Assembly (NCBI GenBank): GCA_963700885.1
Contig: CAVOZJ010000014.1
Location: 1-64,000 of the forward strand
Length of the DNA: 64,000 nucleotides
Direction of reading: 5' to 3'
Source: Anderseniella sp963700885
GTDB lineage: Bacteria > Pseudomonadota > Alphaproteobacteria > Rhizobiales > Aestuariivirgaceae
Part shown: piece after piece, positions 7,884 through 17,634 of the stretch
Layout: each line of letters starts with the position of its first letter
How positions within the stretch are numbered: position 1 is the stretch's first letter
Notes under the pieces: model-generated
Seen by the model: only the letters and a program-made list of their open reading frames with translations
Told to the model about the DNA's origin: nothing
Databases searched by the model: none
Made by a program: the position numbers and the translations under genes

Positions 7884-7905
7884 GGTCCGGGCGGGCGCCC
7901 GGACC
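7884..7905. promoter_or_regulatory. Intercistronic hairpin within TRAP operon
   Basis: GGTCCGGGC pairs perfectly with GCCCGGACC (9-bp stem, 4-base loop) in the 106-base gap between the cupin and dctQ genes. There is no T run. It probably lowers permease expression relative to the binding protein or protects the upstream mRNA. Confidence 0.45.
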
Positions 7906-7961
7906 GGACAACCCGGCCCTGATCTCAGCCCGCGCCATCAACCATTGCTGCTGGAGCAGAT

Positions 7962-8534
7962 ATGCCAACGACCACAAGCAGGCTACAGACATTTTGGCGA
8001 GGGCTGCTGGGAAGCCTGCTGGTGGTGATTGTCGGCTTGTTGCTCGCCATCATGATGGCACAGGTGGTGATGCGGTACGGGTTCAACAACTCCCTGATCT
8101 GGGCCGAGGAAATTTGCAGATACCTGCTGATATGGCTCTCGATGCTGGCGCTTTTGTTTGCCTATGAGCGCGGCGAGATAGCAGCCGTGCGAATGGTACT
8201 GTATGCGCTGCCCAGACGGGCTGCGTTCGTTGCGGCCATCCTCGGCAACGTACTGGCGGCAGGGCTTTGCTTCCTGCTGGTGTTTTACGGGTTCAAGTAC
8301 GCCGCGATTGTAGGATCTCAGCCGATCCCTGCATTGCGTTTCATACTGGGCGACATCTTTGGTGAAAACACCGTCCAGATACCCGGTATGTTCTGGGTCT
8401 ATGCGGCATTGCCGGTTGGTGTCGGCCTGCTCGGCATTCGAATTGTTGTAGAAACGACCGGATACTTTCAGGCGATCAGCGGCACTGTATCGCTGGCCGA
8501 CTACCATGACGGACCGGAGGGCGGAAAGTCATGA
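7962..8534 (+). CDS. dctQ: TRAP transporter small permease subunit (DctQ family)
   Basis: A 190-residue integral membrane protein with four predicted helices (about residues 14-36, 50-70, 85-108, 138-160). It shows the DctQ core: MAQVVMRYGFNNSLIWAEEI then CRYLLIWLSMLALLFAYERG. It pairs with the large subunit, whose gene overlaps its stop by 4 bases, to form the TRAP permease in the cytoplasmic membrane. Confidence 0.88.
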   Translation: MPTTTSRLQTFWRGLLGSLLVVIVGLLLAIMMAQVVMRYGFNNSLIWAEEICRYLLIWLSMLALLFAYERGEIAAVRMVLYALPRRAAFVAAILGNVLAAGLCFLLVFYGFKYAAIVGSQPIPALRFILGDIFGENTVQIPGMFWVYAALPVGVGLLGIRIVVETTGYFQAISGTVSLADYHDGPEGGKS

Positions 8535-9814
8535 TCTTGTACCTGATCTGCTTCTGCGCGTTCCTGCTGCTGGGGATACCAGTTGCGCTGAGCCTCGGCC
8601 TTGCCTCGCTGGCCTATCTGCTTGCTACCGACAATTTGATGCTCCTGCTGGCGTTCCCGCAAAAGATGATTTCCGGGATCGACAACTTTGTACTGCTTAC
8701 AATCCCGTTTTTTATCCTGGCGGGCAACCTGATGAACTCTGCCCAACTCACTCAGTACATAGTGAAGTTTGCCCAGGTGATTGTGGGTCAGGTAAAAGGT
8801 GGGCTGGCGGCAGTCAACCTGGTTGCAAGCCTTATGTTCTCCGGGGTCAGTGGCGCCGCCACAGCCGAAGCATCAGCCCTCGGCAGTGTCATGATCCCGG
8901 CAATGAAACGCGATGGCTACCGGGTGGAATACAGCGCTGCCCTGACCGCGGTCGGGTCCCTGCTTGGACCGCTTGTTCCACCATCACTGGCCTTGATCCT
9001 GTACGGCGTTCTGACAGGCACATCGATCGGCGATTTGTTTCTGGCAGGCATAGTTCCGGCGTTTCTGTTGTGCGGGCTGCTCATCACCTATGCGCTTTAC
9101 AAGGCGCGAAGAGAAGATCATCCACTATCGCCAGCGATACCTGCCAATGAACGCCGTGGTCTGATCGGCAAGGCGGTGCCTGCGCTGCTGATGCCATTCA
9201 TCATTGTTGGTGGCATCAAGTCAGGTATTTTCACGCCAACCGAGGCTGCTGCCGTTGCAGCTACCTATGCGCTGGCGATTGGCCTGTTCCTCTACAGGAC
9301 ATTGAACCTTCAGCGCATCAGGCAGTCATTCTACGAGGCGGCAACAATGTCTGCCGGCGTCATGCTGGTGGTAGCCATGGCCAGCGTCACTTCATTCCTG
9401 ATGAGCATCGAGAACATCCCGGCCCAGATTGCGGATGCACTTGTATCCATGACGCAATCGCCGTTTTTCCTGCTGCTGCTTCTCAACGTTATCCTGCTTG
9501 TGCTTGGCCTGTTCCTGGAGCCTCTGGCGGCACTGGTGCTGGCAATGCCAATTCTCAACCAGGTTTTCCCAATTCTGGAAGTGGACCCGGTTCAGTTCGG
9601 CGTAATGGTGGTGTTGAACCTGATGATCGGCATGGTGACGCCGCCTGTCGGGCTGTGCCTCTTCATCGTTTCGACCATTGGACGTGTATCACTTGAAAAA
9701 GTCAGCCGGGCAGCCTTGCCGATGATTGCCATTTGCCTGTTTGTGCTTCTGCTGGTTGCTTTCGTGCCCGGCCTGACCCTGACCCTGCCAGGTTTGATAG
9801 GAGCAGGAAGCTGA
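8531..9814 (+). CDS. dctM: TRAP transporter large permease subunit (DctM family)
   Basis: A 427-residue membrane protein with 11-12 helices, the ion-coupled channel of a TRAP uptake system. Family landmarks are IDNFVLLTIPFFILAGNLMN, the SGVSGAATAEASALGSVMIP loop, GPLVPPSLALILYGVLTGTS (the P-P-S motif) and GIKSGIFTPTEAAAVAATYA. It ends GMVTPPVGLCLF, the second hairpin motif. It is translationally coupled to dctQ and followed after one base by iclR. Confidence 0.92.
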   Translation: MILYLICFCAFLLLGIPVALSLGLASLAYLLATDNLMLLLAFPQKMISGIDNFVLLTIPFFILAGNLMNSAQLTQYIVKFAQVIVGQVKGGLAAVNLVASLMFSGVSGAATAEASALGSVMIPAMKRDGYRVEYSAALTAVGSLLGPLVPPSLALILYGVLTGTSIGDLFLAGIVPAFLLCGLLITYALYKARREDHPLSPAIPANERRGLIGKAVPALLMPFIIVGGIKSGIFTPTEAAAVAATYALAIGLFLYRTLNLQRIRQSFYEAATMSAGVMLVVAMASVTSFLMSIENIPAQIADALVSMTQSPFFLLLLLNVILLVLGLFLEPLAALVLAMPILNQVFPILEVDPVQFGVMVVLNLMIGMVTPPVGLCLFIVSTIGRVSLEKVSRAALPMIAICLFVLLLVAFVPGLTLTLPGLIGAGS

Positions 9815-9815
9815 A

Positions 9816-10598
9816 ATGAGCACGCACCTGGACAAAACCGGAAACCAGTCGACGCAGGTTGCATTTCTCCTCATTGAGGAAATGTCGTCTGCCGGCGACA
9901 GCATGCGCCTGACCGATCTTGCCAGGCGCCTGGAAATGCCGAAGGCCAGAGTTTACCGCTTCCTGCAAACGCTGGTTCATCTGGGGTATGTTGTTCAGGA
10001 TGACAGGGACGACAGGTACAGGTTGACCCTGAAACTGTTTCATCTCGGCCAGGCCGTTGCAGATGGAACGCAACTTACAAGCGTGGCCAAACCCGTCATG
10101 GTGCGGCTGCGCGATACACTGGAGCAGACCACAACACTTTCGATTCCAGAGCCAACGGGCATGCGGGTCGTTGATATCGTCCGCGTGGAATCCCCCGTAC
10201 AGATCGTTACCAGGCCGGGGGCGCTGCTGGCGTTTCACGCATCGGCTCAGGGCAAGCTGGCACTGGCCTTTGGTGACCCGCAGAACTGGAACACCGTTAC
10301 AGACAAAAAAATGGCCAAACTGACCGAGTCCACCAATGTGGATGAGAAGGTCCTGCACGATCAGGTTGCTCTTGCAAGGCAACGCGGGTGGGCGGTAGCG
10401 CCGGAAGAGACCTTGCGCGGTGTCAATGCCCTTTCGGCGCCGATTTTCGATGCCGCCAACAATTTTACCGCAACCATAACAATCGCAGGCTCCGTTCAGG
10501 ACATTCTTGCCGAACCGGATCCTGCCCAGGTCCGCGAAGTGTGTGCGGCGGCGCGCGCAATTTCCGGCAGCCTGGGATGTACGGAGTATCGCAGATGA
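9816..10598 (+). CDS. IclR family transcriptional regulator
   Basis: This 260-residue protein has an N-terminal winged helix (residues about 10-70: TQVAFLLIEEMSSAGDSMRL, TDLARRLEMPKARVYRFLQT) and a C-terminal IclR effector domain (VTRPGALLAFHASAQGKLAL; APIFDAANNFTATITIAGSV). It lies inside the operon it probably controls, with a 4-base overlap into hyuA. The paired repeats at 6448-6484 are the likely target. The effector should be a substrate or intermediate of the hydantoinase route. Confidence 0.88.
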   Translation: MSTHLDKTGNQSTQVAFLLIEEMSSAGDSMRLTDLARRLEMPKARVYRFLQTLVHLGYVVQDDRDDRYRLTLKLFHLGQAVADGTQLTSVAKPVMVRLRDTLEQTTTLSIPEPTGMRVVDIVRVESPVQIVTRPGALLAFHASAQGKLALAFGDPQNWNTVTDKKMAKLTESTNVDEKVLHDQVALARQRGWAVAPEETLRGVNALSAPIFDAANNFTATITIAGSVQDILAEPDPAQVREVCAAARAISGSLGCTEYRR

Positions 10599-12668
10599 CG
10601 CACTATGCCCTCGCCATAGATATAGGCGGAACGTTCACCGATGCGGTCCTGCTGGGCTCAGATGGCCAGAGCTTCGTCGACAAGACGCTGACGACACATG
10701 AAAATCTGCTGGAAGGCTTTTTCATGGGCGTCGACCTGGTGCTGGACCGGGCCGGCATCAGGCCGGGCGATGTAGATGATGTGGTGGTGCATGCGACAAC
10801 GGTTGTCACGAATGCGCTGATAGAACGCAAGGGACCACCCACGGCACTGGTTCTGACCAAGGGTTTCAGGGATGTTCTGTATATCCGTGATGAGCATCGC
10901 TATGACATGTATGATCCCCAGATCGAGTTCGCCGAGCCGCTAATTCCCTCGGAACGGACCTTCACACTTGATGAACGCACATATGCAGACGCCAGCATCG
11001 GCAAACAGGTTGTCGAGAGCGAGGTGCGCGAAATTGCTGGAAAGTGCCTTGAGACCGGCATTGTTTCAGTAGCGGTCAGCCTCCTGAATTCATACCGCAA
11101 CGGCGCCAATGAACAGACTGTCCGCAAGATTTTTGCCGAGGTGGCGCCAGATCTGTATGTGTCTCTTTCCAGCGAAATCGCACCCCAGATGCGTGAGTAC
11201 CCGCGCACTTCCACTGTCGCCATCAACGCCTATGCCGTGCCGATAACCCGTCCCTATCTCGGAGCGCTCATCAAGGAACTGGAAACGAGAGGCTTTTCCC
11301 AGCACCCGCTTATCATGCTGTCCAACGGTGGCGTACTGGGAGCCGAACGTGCCGGCAGCATGCCGGTACGAATGATTGAATCAGGACCCGCAGCCGGCGC
11401 ACTTGTCGCCTGCTACTTCTCGAGGATTTTCGACATACCTGATATCATCTCATTTGATATGGGAGGTACGACGGCCAAGGCGTGCCTGATCCAGGATGGC
11501 GAACCCCTGATTACCGGAACGTTCGAGGTAGATCGAAGTTACCGCTTCAAACCAGGCAGCGGCATGCCGATCACCGTGCCTTCAATCGACATGATAGAGA
11601 TTGGCGCAGGCGGCGGTTCAATCGCCTCCGTCAATGACCTGGGATTGCTCAGGGTCGGTCCGCAAAGTGCCGGCTCAATGCCCGGACCAGCCTGTTACGG
11701 CCGTGGCGGGGACCAGCCATGCGTGACAGACGCAGACGTGGTGCTTGGAATTATCGACGCCAACAATTTCCTCGGTGGCGACATGAAGCTGGACCGGGAA
11801 GGATCATCAAGAGCCCTGGCTAAACTTGGTCAATGAACTTGGCATAAGCGCAGAGCAGGCGGCCTGGGGCGTATTTGAAGTTGTTTGTGAACAGATGGCC
11901 GCCGCCACCCGTACCCATGCCACTGACCGCGGGATTGATTATCGAGGTCTGCCGATGCTGGCATTCGGGGGGGCAGGTCCCGTCCATGCCTGCATGGTGG
12001 CTGATCTGATCGACAGCAGCAAAGTCATCTATCCGCCACTGGCGAGCGTGCTGTCGGCTTTTGGAACTCTTGTTACCCCGGTCCAGATCAATCTGATCCG
12101 CAGCATGGTAGCCGATCTCGATATACTTGACTGGGAACTGGCCGGCAGTCTGCTGGACAGCATGGTCGAGGAAGGCAGCAAGGCATTGGCAGAATCAGGC
12201 ATACGCGAGGCTGATTACCGTTTCGGTTTCGCCATTGAGCTGAGGTATGTGGGACAGCAGACGGAGGTACATATCAACCTGCCCGGTGATCCGCGACGCA
12301 GGCAGGATGTGGCAGGCATTCGAAAATCGTTTGAGGCGGAGTATGAGCGGCAATACGGCCTGAAGCTGGATGGTATGTCAGTTGAGGTCGTCAACTGGCT
12401 CGTCACTGCCAGCGGCCCTCAACCAAACCGTGGCAGAAGTCTGGAGCTGTCTTCAGCAGGCCCAGAGAAACCGAAACAGCGAACGGTCTTTCTGGCAGGC
12501 AGGAACCAACCGGTTCGCGTGTATCAGCGCAGTCAGATTACAAAAACTGAGAAGATACCGGGTCCAGCGATAATCGAGGAGCGCGAGACCACGATTTTCA
12601 TTCTGGAGAACTGGACGGCTACCTTGCATGAATCCGGCAGCCTGGTTGCAGAAAAGAAGGAGGCATGA
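10595..12668 (+). pseudogene. hyuA: Hydantoinase/oxoprolinase subunit A, one frameshift near residue 410
   Basis: The N-terminal actin-like ATPase fold is clear: YALAIDIGGTFTDAVLL (residues 4-20), HATTVVTNALIERKGPPTAL, MIESGPAAGAL and ISFDMGGTTAKACLI. The frame stops at 11834-11836 (ALAKLGQ), but homology continues in the +1 frame from about 11826 (LVNELGISAEQAAWGVFEVV, then MLAFGGAGPVHACMVADLI). Removing one base gives exactly 691 codons, the normal HyuA length. HyuA and HyuB together hydrolyse cyclic amides (hydantoins, 5-oxoproline, N-methylhydantoin) with ATP. The flanking operon is intact, so a sequencing error or a very recent mutation is more likely than old decay. Confidence 0.85.
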
Positions 12669-14218
12669 GCATGGATGGAGTTGAACTGCAGATCCTCTGG
12701 AGCAATCTGATTGGTATCGTCAGTGAACAGGCCAGGGCATTGCAGCGCATCGCGTTCAGTCCGATCGTACGCGAGGCCGGCGACCTGGCGAACGGACTGT
12801 TTGACGAAAGGGCACGCATGGTGGCCCAGGCGGTTACCGGAACCCCCGGGCACATCAACTCGCTTGCTGCGGCTGCACAGAACCTGCTGGATCATACGGA
12901 CCTGGACAAACTGAAGCCCGGGGATGTCCTGATTACCAATGACCCCTGGATGTCCGCCGGCCACTTCTTTGACATTACTGTCCTGTCACCGATTTTCCGG
13001 AAAGACCGGATTATCGGCTATGCGGGCTCTACCATTCATCACAGTGATATCGGGGGATACGGCATAGGCTCGGGAGCAAGAGACCTGCATGAGGAGGGTC
13101 TCTGGATTCCTGTGATGAAACTTTATGAAGAGGGCAAACCGAATGAAACACTGTTTTCGATCATCAGGCGAAATGTACGGACACCAGATGCCCTCATGGG
13201 TGATCTCGGGGCACAGGTTTCGAGCGGGATGATTGCCTCTGAACGCCTGAACGCTCTTTGCGACCGCTACAATCTCGATGACATTTCGGCCTTGTCGCAG
13301 GAAATCATAAGCAGGTCGGAGGAAAGCACCCGCAATGCAATCAGGCAATTGCCGGGCGGGACCTATACAGGTGAATCGAGTTTCGATGTTCCCGGGGGCG
13401 AGACCATAAAGTTGAAGACTGCCGTGACAGTTGATGCCGAGGCAGGTGACATTGTCATCGATTTTGAGGGGTCATCAGGTCCAAGCGGCATGGGGATCAA
13501 TGTTGTCCCGGCCTACACACATGCCTATGCGACGTTTGCCGTGCGTTCAACGCTGAACCCCGAGTTGCCCAACAATGCAGGCAGCCTGACACCAATAAAG
13601 ATCAGGCTGCCGGACGAATGCATCGTCAATGCGCGTTACCCGTCGCCTCTGAATGCACGGCACGTCGTGGGGATGTATGTGCCATTTCCGATCCTGAAGG
13701 CACTGGCGCAGATTGTGCCGGACAAGGTCGTGGCAGAAGGCTCCGGCGCCGTGTGGACGATCCAGATACAGGGCAAGGACAATGCAGGCCGGCGGTTTAC
13801 AAGCTCCATGTTCAACTACTCCGGCGGCATGGGTGCGCGTGCGGGCAAACCAGGCCTGTCCGCCATCTGTTATCCAACCGGTGTGGCCGCCGTAGCCGTG
13901 GAGGTGCTCGAAGCTGCCTATCCCATAGAGTTCCTCTGCAAGGAACTTGAACATGGCACCGGCGGTACAGGAAAGCAGAAGGGTGGCGATGGTCAGCGCA
14001 TCGGATATCGCATGCGGACGTCATCGAAATGGCTGCTCAACACAATTCCAAGCCGACTGCACGAACCGCCGGAAGGCCTGCATGGCGGTGGCGACGGGTC
14101 TGCAGGCCGGTTTGAAATAAACGGTGAGCCTGTGACAGATACGCGTAAACGGGAGATGCAACCGGATGACGAGGTGTTCATGGTGACACCGGGTGGTGGT
14201 GGCTTTGGCCAGGTCTGA
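12665..14218 (+). CDS. hyuB: Hydantoinase/oxoprolinase subunit B
   Basis: A 517-residue partner of HyuA, overlapping its stop by 4 bases. Typical HyuB segments are ARALQRIAFSPIVREAGDLA, then TGTPGHINSLAAAAQ and GDVLITNDPWMSAGHFFDIT. Further on come STIHHSDIGGYG, YTHAYATFAVRSTLNPELP, the NARYPSPLNARHV metal/substrate region, and the glycine-rich end VFMVTPGGGGFG. It carries the hydrolysis site; HyuA supplies ATP-dependent activation. The intact frame argues that the complex was functional until recently. The exact cyclic amide cannot be told from sequence. Confidence 0.92.
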   Translation: MSMDGVELQILWSNLIGIVSEQARALQRIAFSPIVREAGDLANGLFDERARMVAQAVTGTPGHINSLAAAAQNLLDHTDLDKLKPGDVLITNDPWMSAGHFFDITVLSPIFRKDRIIGYAGSTIHHSDIGGYGIGSGARDLHEEGLWIPVMKLYEEGKPNETLFSIIRRNVRTPDALMGDLGAQVSSGMIASERLNALCDRYNLDDISALSQEIISRSEESTRNAIRQLPGGTYTGESSFDVPGGETIKLKTAVTVDAEAGDIVIDFEGSSGPSGMGINVVPAYTHAYATFAVRSTLNPELPNNAGSLTPIKIRLPDECIVNARYPSPLNARHVVGMYVPFPILKALAQIVPDKVVAEGSGAVWTIQIQGKDNAGRRFTSSMFNYSGGMGARAGKPGLSAICYPTGVAAVAVEVLEAAYPIEFLCKELEHGTGGTGKQKGGDGQRIGYRMRTSSKWLLNTIPSRLHEPPEGLHGGGDGSAGRFEINGEPVTDTRKREMQPDDEVFMVTPGGGGFGQV

Positions 14219-14219
14219 C

Positions 14220-14975
14220 ATGAACGGCAATATGAACAGGGAGTTTTGCAACCGGCTTCGCAATCGGGGCTTCATGGTGGGCACATTTGTGAAATTTACC
14301 GATCCGGCAGTCGTCGAAATCCTGGCGAGTTTGAAGTTCGATTTCATTGTTATCGACGCAGAACATGCACCCCTGGGAAGGCAGCAGATCAGTACCCTGT
14401 TGATGGCAGCCACGGCATCACGACTGCCTGCGATTGTCAGAATACCCGAAGGCAACAAAACATGGTTTTCCACCGCGCTTGATGCGGGTGCAGCCGGTGT
14501 AATGGTGCCGCATGTGTCTGCGGTGGATGAAGCAGAACGACTTGTCCGGCTAATGAAATTCGGTGATGCGGGCCGGGGTTTTTCACCCTCAACCCGGGCC
14601 GCCGGTTTCGGCACCCGGGGGATTTCAAGGCACCTTGCCATGCAACCTGACGAAACAAGCCTGATTTGCCAGATCGAGGATCGAACAGGAGTGGAAAACG
14701 CACAGGACATTGTCGCCGTTGATGGAGTGGATTGTCTGTTTGTGGGCCCTGTTGATCTTGCTGTTTCGCTTGGTCATACCGACGTCAGGGATCGCGACGT
14801 GGTGAAGCAGTGCGAACGGGTGATCAGGGCTTCGGCAGTTAGCAACAAGGCAGCAGGTATGTATTTGTCATCAGTTGGCGATGCGCGGGAGTGGCGCGAG
14901 ACCGGGGTCAGCATTGCAGTGGTGGGAACTGATCAGGCTTTTATCAGATCAGGTGCAATTGCATCTCTGGGGTAA
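14220..14975 (+). CDS. HpcH/HpaI family aldolase (class II, pyruvate-type)
   Basis: A 251-residue TIM barrel starting one base after hyuB. Recognisable are VGTFVKFTDPAVVEILAS, FDFIVIDAEHAPLG (catalytic-loop region), AIVRIPEGNKTWFSTALDAG with the conserved Arg, AAGVMVPHVSAVDEAE, and CQIEDRTGVENAQDI holding the metal-binding Glu. The tail is DCLFVGPVDLAVSLG with the metal-binding Asp. These enzymes cleave or form C-C bonds using pyruvate or related keto acids with a divalent metal. Here it would cleave the ring-opened product of the HyuAB step. An aldolase directly behind hyuAB is uncommon. Confidence 0.85.
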   Translation: MNGNMNREFCNRLRNRGFMVGTFVKFTDPAVVEILASLKFDFIVIDAEHAPLGRQQISTLLMAATASRLPAIVRIPEGNKTWFSTALDAGAAGVMVPHVSAVDEAERLVRLMKFGDAGRGFSPSTRAAGFGTRGISRHLAMQPDETSLICQIEDRTGVENAQDIVAVDGVDCLFVGPVDLAVSLGHTDVRDRDVVKQCERVIRASAVSNKAAGMYLSSVGDAREWRETGVSIAVVGTDQAFIRSGAIASLG

Positions 14976-15063
14976 ATTCATGCCCTACCTGTCTCAGGGT
15001 GCAGGACGTCAAGGCAGACGGGTCCCTAGTTCCAGGTTGAAAGATAACGCAGGGGACCTTTGA

Positions 15064-15705
15064 ATGGCTGACGCGAATTTGACTCCACCCTCATCAACCT
15101 GTCGTCTTGTTGCGGGTTTGATTGCTGTCGTCACCGGCCTAACACTGTTGACCCGAATTGTTCTCAGCGCAGAGGAAACCGGCAGCGTGTTGAGCGCTTT
15201 GTCCAACCTTTCACAGTTCTTTACAATCCTGACAAACACGATTGTCCTCATGGCCATGACGTTAGTGGCCTTTGGCTGGAAATTGCCGCCCCGGATCATG
15301 AACGCGGTAATCATCGCCATCGCCGGTGTAGGCGTCTTCTATCACACGCTGCTTGCACACATGGTCAATCTTGGCGGTATCGAACTGCTGGCAGATCACG
15401 GCACGCACACGTTTGTACCGGCCCTGTCTGTAATATGGTGGCTCATTTGGGGGGACAGGCCGGTATTCACATGGAAAGATCCAGTCATATGGACAACCTG
15501 GCCCCTGCTTTACTGTGCATACATTCTGGTGCGGGCAAGCTTCAGCGGTTTCTATCCTTATTTCTTCCTGGACCTGCCAGAGGTCGGAATGCAGGGCCTG
15601 GTACTGAACATTGCAGGACTGGTAGCAGGTTTCATCCTCATCGGGATCATGCTTCGAGGTCTGGCGCGCGTATTCGGATTAGCGCAATCTGACCACGAGG
15701 GATGA
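15064..15705 (+). CDS. Pr6Pr family membrane protein
   Basis: A 213-residue protein with about six hydrophobic helices and the Pr6Pr / FAR-17a-like pattern. This includes LSNLSQFFTILTNTIVLMAM at the second helix, GVFYHTLLAH, HGTHTFVPALSVIWWLIWG and SGFYPYFFLDLPEVGMQGL. The H-x-x-x-P and F-Y-P-Y-F-F-L-D motifs are characteristic. The bacterial members have no established function; eukaryotic relatives include lipid-ester hydrolases. It stands alone 88 bases after the aldolase gene, with no clear operon link. Confidence 0.8.
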   Translation: MADANLTPPSSTCRLVAGLIAVVTGLTLLTRIVLSAEETGSVLSALSNLSQFFTILTNTIVLMAMTLVAFGWKLPPRIMNAVIIAIAGVGVFYHTLLAHMVNLGGIELLADHGTHTFVPALSVIWWLIWGDRPVFTWKDPVIWTTWPLLYCAYILVRASFSGFYPYFFLDLPEVGMQGLVLNIAGLVAGFILIGIMLRGLARVFGLAQSDHEG

Positions 15706-15801
15706 TGCTGCCTCATCCGGAAGGGTCGTGTGCGAAGGGCCTGATGTGATGTCGGTGAAAACAGCGTTGCATCCGGGCTTTTTTCTCCCTTAGGATTCAG
15801 T

Positions 15802-16926
15802 ATGACCATTCCCAGTGCTACAGACATCACCCGCGACCTCGTCATGTTCAACACCATCAACCCGCCGGGCCATGAAAAACTGTGCAGCGATTATCTTGGC
15901 GCGCTGTTGCTGGACGCCGGGTTTGAGGTTGACAGTTACCAGTATGGCAACGAGCGCGTCAGCCTCGTGGCGCGGATCGCCGGCACCGGCGGCAGGAAGG
16001 CGATCTGTTTTGGCGGGCATACCGATGTGGTACCACTCGGCAACAAGGCGTGGTCTGTTGAACCGTTTGCCGCCGATATCGTCGATGGCCGGATGTACGG
16101 GCGTGGCACCTGCGACATGAAGGGCGGTGTTGCGGCTTTTGTGCATATGGGGCTCAAGCTTGCGGCTGAACCGCGCGGTCAGGCGGATATCCTGCTGGTC
16201 ATGGTGGCCGGTGAGGAGACCGGCTGTGACGGCAGCAAACATCTTGAGGCGCTCGGCGTGCTGCCCGAAGCCGGTGCAATGATCATCGCTGAGCCAACAT
16301 CAAACTATCCCATCCTCGGCCATCGCGGCGCGTTGTGGCTGAATATTACTACGCACGGCAAGATAGCACATGGCTCGATGCCGCAGCTTGGCGACAACGC
16401 GGTCTACAAGGCCGCCCGTGCGGTAACGAAACTGGAGAATTTCGGTTTCAATGTGCCGCCGGACGATCTGCTGGGGTCGACGACGCACAATGTCGGGACC
16501 TTTCACGGTGGCATCAACATCAACTCGGTGCCTGACCGTGCGACCTTCACGGTCGATATCCGCAGCATTCCCGGACACAGGCACGACGAAATCATTGCCG
16601 ATCTGGCGCGTTACCTGGGCGAGGATGTCGAGATTGAGACGGTGGTTGATGTGGCACCGGTCCTGACAAAGGCTGATGATCCCTGGGTCAGGGACGTGTT
16701 CGAGTTGATGACGGCGCGGCTTGGCAAAATACCAGAGCCAAGAGGCGCTCCGTACTTTACTGACGCATCGGCCCTGACACCGGCCTGCGGCAACCCGCCG
16801 ACGCTGATCATGGGGCCCGGCGACATGGCCCTGGCGCACCAGACCGATGAGTACTGCGATGTCAGCGAGATAGAGGAAGCTGCCGATATTTACGAGATAA
16901 TTGCGCGGCGCTGGTGCGATATCTAG
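15802..16926 (+). CDS. M20 family metallopeptidase (ArgE/DapE-like deacylase)
   Basis: A 374-residue two-domain zinc hydrolase. The catalytic domain shows CFGGHTDVVPLG (first zinc His and catalytic Asp), MYGRGTCDMKGGVAAF (bridging Asp), VAGEETGCDGS (general-base Glu and zinc Glu) and MIIAEPTSN. The insert (roughly residues 175-285) is the dimerisation lid: LNITTHGKIAHGSMPQLGDN, AVYKAARAV, SVPDRATFTVDIRSIPGH. The C-terminal zinc His is within MALAHQTDEYCDV. It removes an acyl or dipeptide group from an amino acid. DapE, ArgE and other deacylases cannot be separated by eye, and no biosynthetic neighbour decides it. Confidence 0.87.
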   Translation: MTIPSATDITRDLVMFNTINPPGHEKLCSDYLGALLLDAGFEVDSYQYGNERVSLVARIAGTGGRKAICFGGHTDVVPLGNKAWSVEPFAADIVDGRMYGRGTCDMKGGVAAFVHMGLKLAAEPRGQADILLVMVAGEETGCDGSKHLEALGVLPEAGAMIIAEPTSNYPILGHRGALWLNITTHGKIAHGSMPQLGDNAVYKAARAVTKLENFGFNVPPDDLLGSTTHNVGTFHGGININSVPDRATFTVDIRSIPGHRHDEIIADLARYLGEDVEIETVVDVAPVLTKADDPWVRDVFELMTARLGKIPEPRGAPYFTDASALTPACGNPPTLIMGPGDMALAHQTDEYCDVSEIEEAADIYEIIARRWCDI

Positions 16927-17100
16927 ACGGGCACATTCCCGGCCGCGATCTGGTAGACCTGCGGGCAACGAGTTCATGTTGCACTCAGGCCGTGCAGCAT
17001 TTCGCTTGACCGCCCCAGACAAAGTCATAATTGTGGAATAGGAATATTTCACGTTACGTTATGAATAGACAACTGAGACCCAAACAACACGGAGACATTC

Positions 17101-17547
17101 ATGAAACGATTTGCATTGTACCTGGTCCTGGCGCTCATACCGCAGACCGCGCTGGCGGCTGAGAAGGTAACGGGTACGGACTTCTTTGTCGTGGAGCAGG
17201 AGGAGTGGGAAACCGGTGACAATGCCGGCTACTGGATCTGGCACGGCCAGGGAGTATCCCAGGCGCATACCGGCCCGCTGGAGTCGGAAGCCATCGATTG
17301 TCACGGCGCCGGTTTCTGGGATAACGACGAGTCCTGGGGCGAAGGCATTTGCATTCATGGCGAGGGTGACGACACACGCACGAGCAGCTGGAAAAAGGAG
17401 AAGGGCCAGGAGATGGGCCAGTGGAAAATTCTGACCGGCACCGGTAAATACATGGGGGCCACCGGCCAGGGCACCTACAAGGTAACACCGTTGGCCGGAG
17501 ATTATCAGGTCAGCGAGGTTGAAGGCGAAATCACGATGGGGCAGTAG
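17101..17547 (+). CDS. Secreted small protein, allene-oxide-cyclase-barrel-like
   Basis: 148 residues with a signal peptide (MKRFALYLVLALIPQTALAA). The mature part is rich in Gly, Trp and acidic residues: EEWETGDNAGYWIWHGQGVS, then HGAGFWDNDESWGEGICIHG, GQWKILTGTGKYMGATGQGT and YKVTPLAGDYQ. The K-x-L-x-G-T-G-K-Y motif and beta pattern resemble small secreted lipocalin/allene-oxide-cyclase barrels, where an I-x-G-G-T-G-x-F segment is typical. No catalytic residues can be named. It has a short operon-like spacing to the next secreted protein but its own start signals. Confidence 0.6.
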   Translation: MKRFALYLVLALIPQTALAAEKVTGTDFFVVEQEEWETGDNAGYWIWHGQGVSQAHTGPLESEAIDCHGAGFWDNDESWGEGICIHGEGDDTRTSSWKKEKGQEMGQWKILTGTGKYMGATGQGTYKVTPLAGDYQVSEVEGEITMGQ

Positions 17548-17634
17548 AGCGATTGACACTGTGATGGATCAAAAAGCAATCAGCAAGATTTGATCCGCTT
17601 GAATTATATCTGCTTTTTGGAAGGAAAAGGATTG

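Noticed and set aside
11820..11840. Programmed +1 frameshift in hyuA
   Set aside because: No slippery sequence, following hairpin or upstream Shine-Dalgarno-like element is obvious, and several neighbouring genes have similar unexplained single-base breaks.
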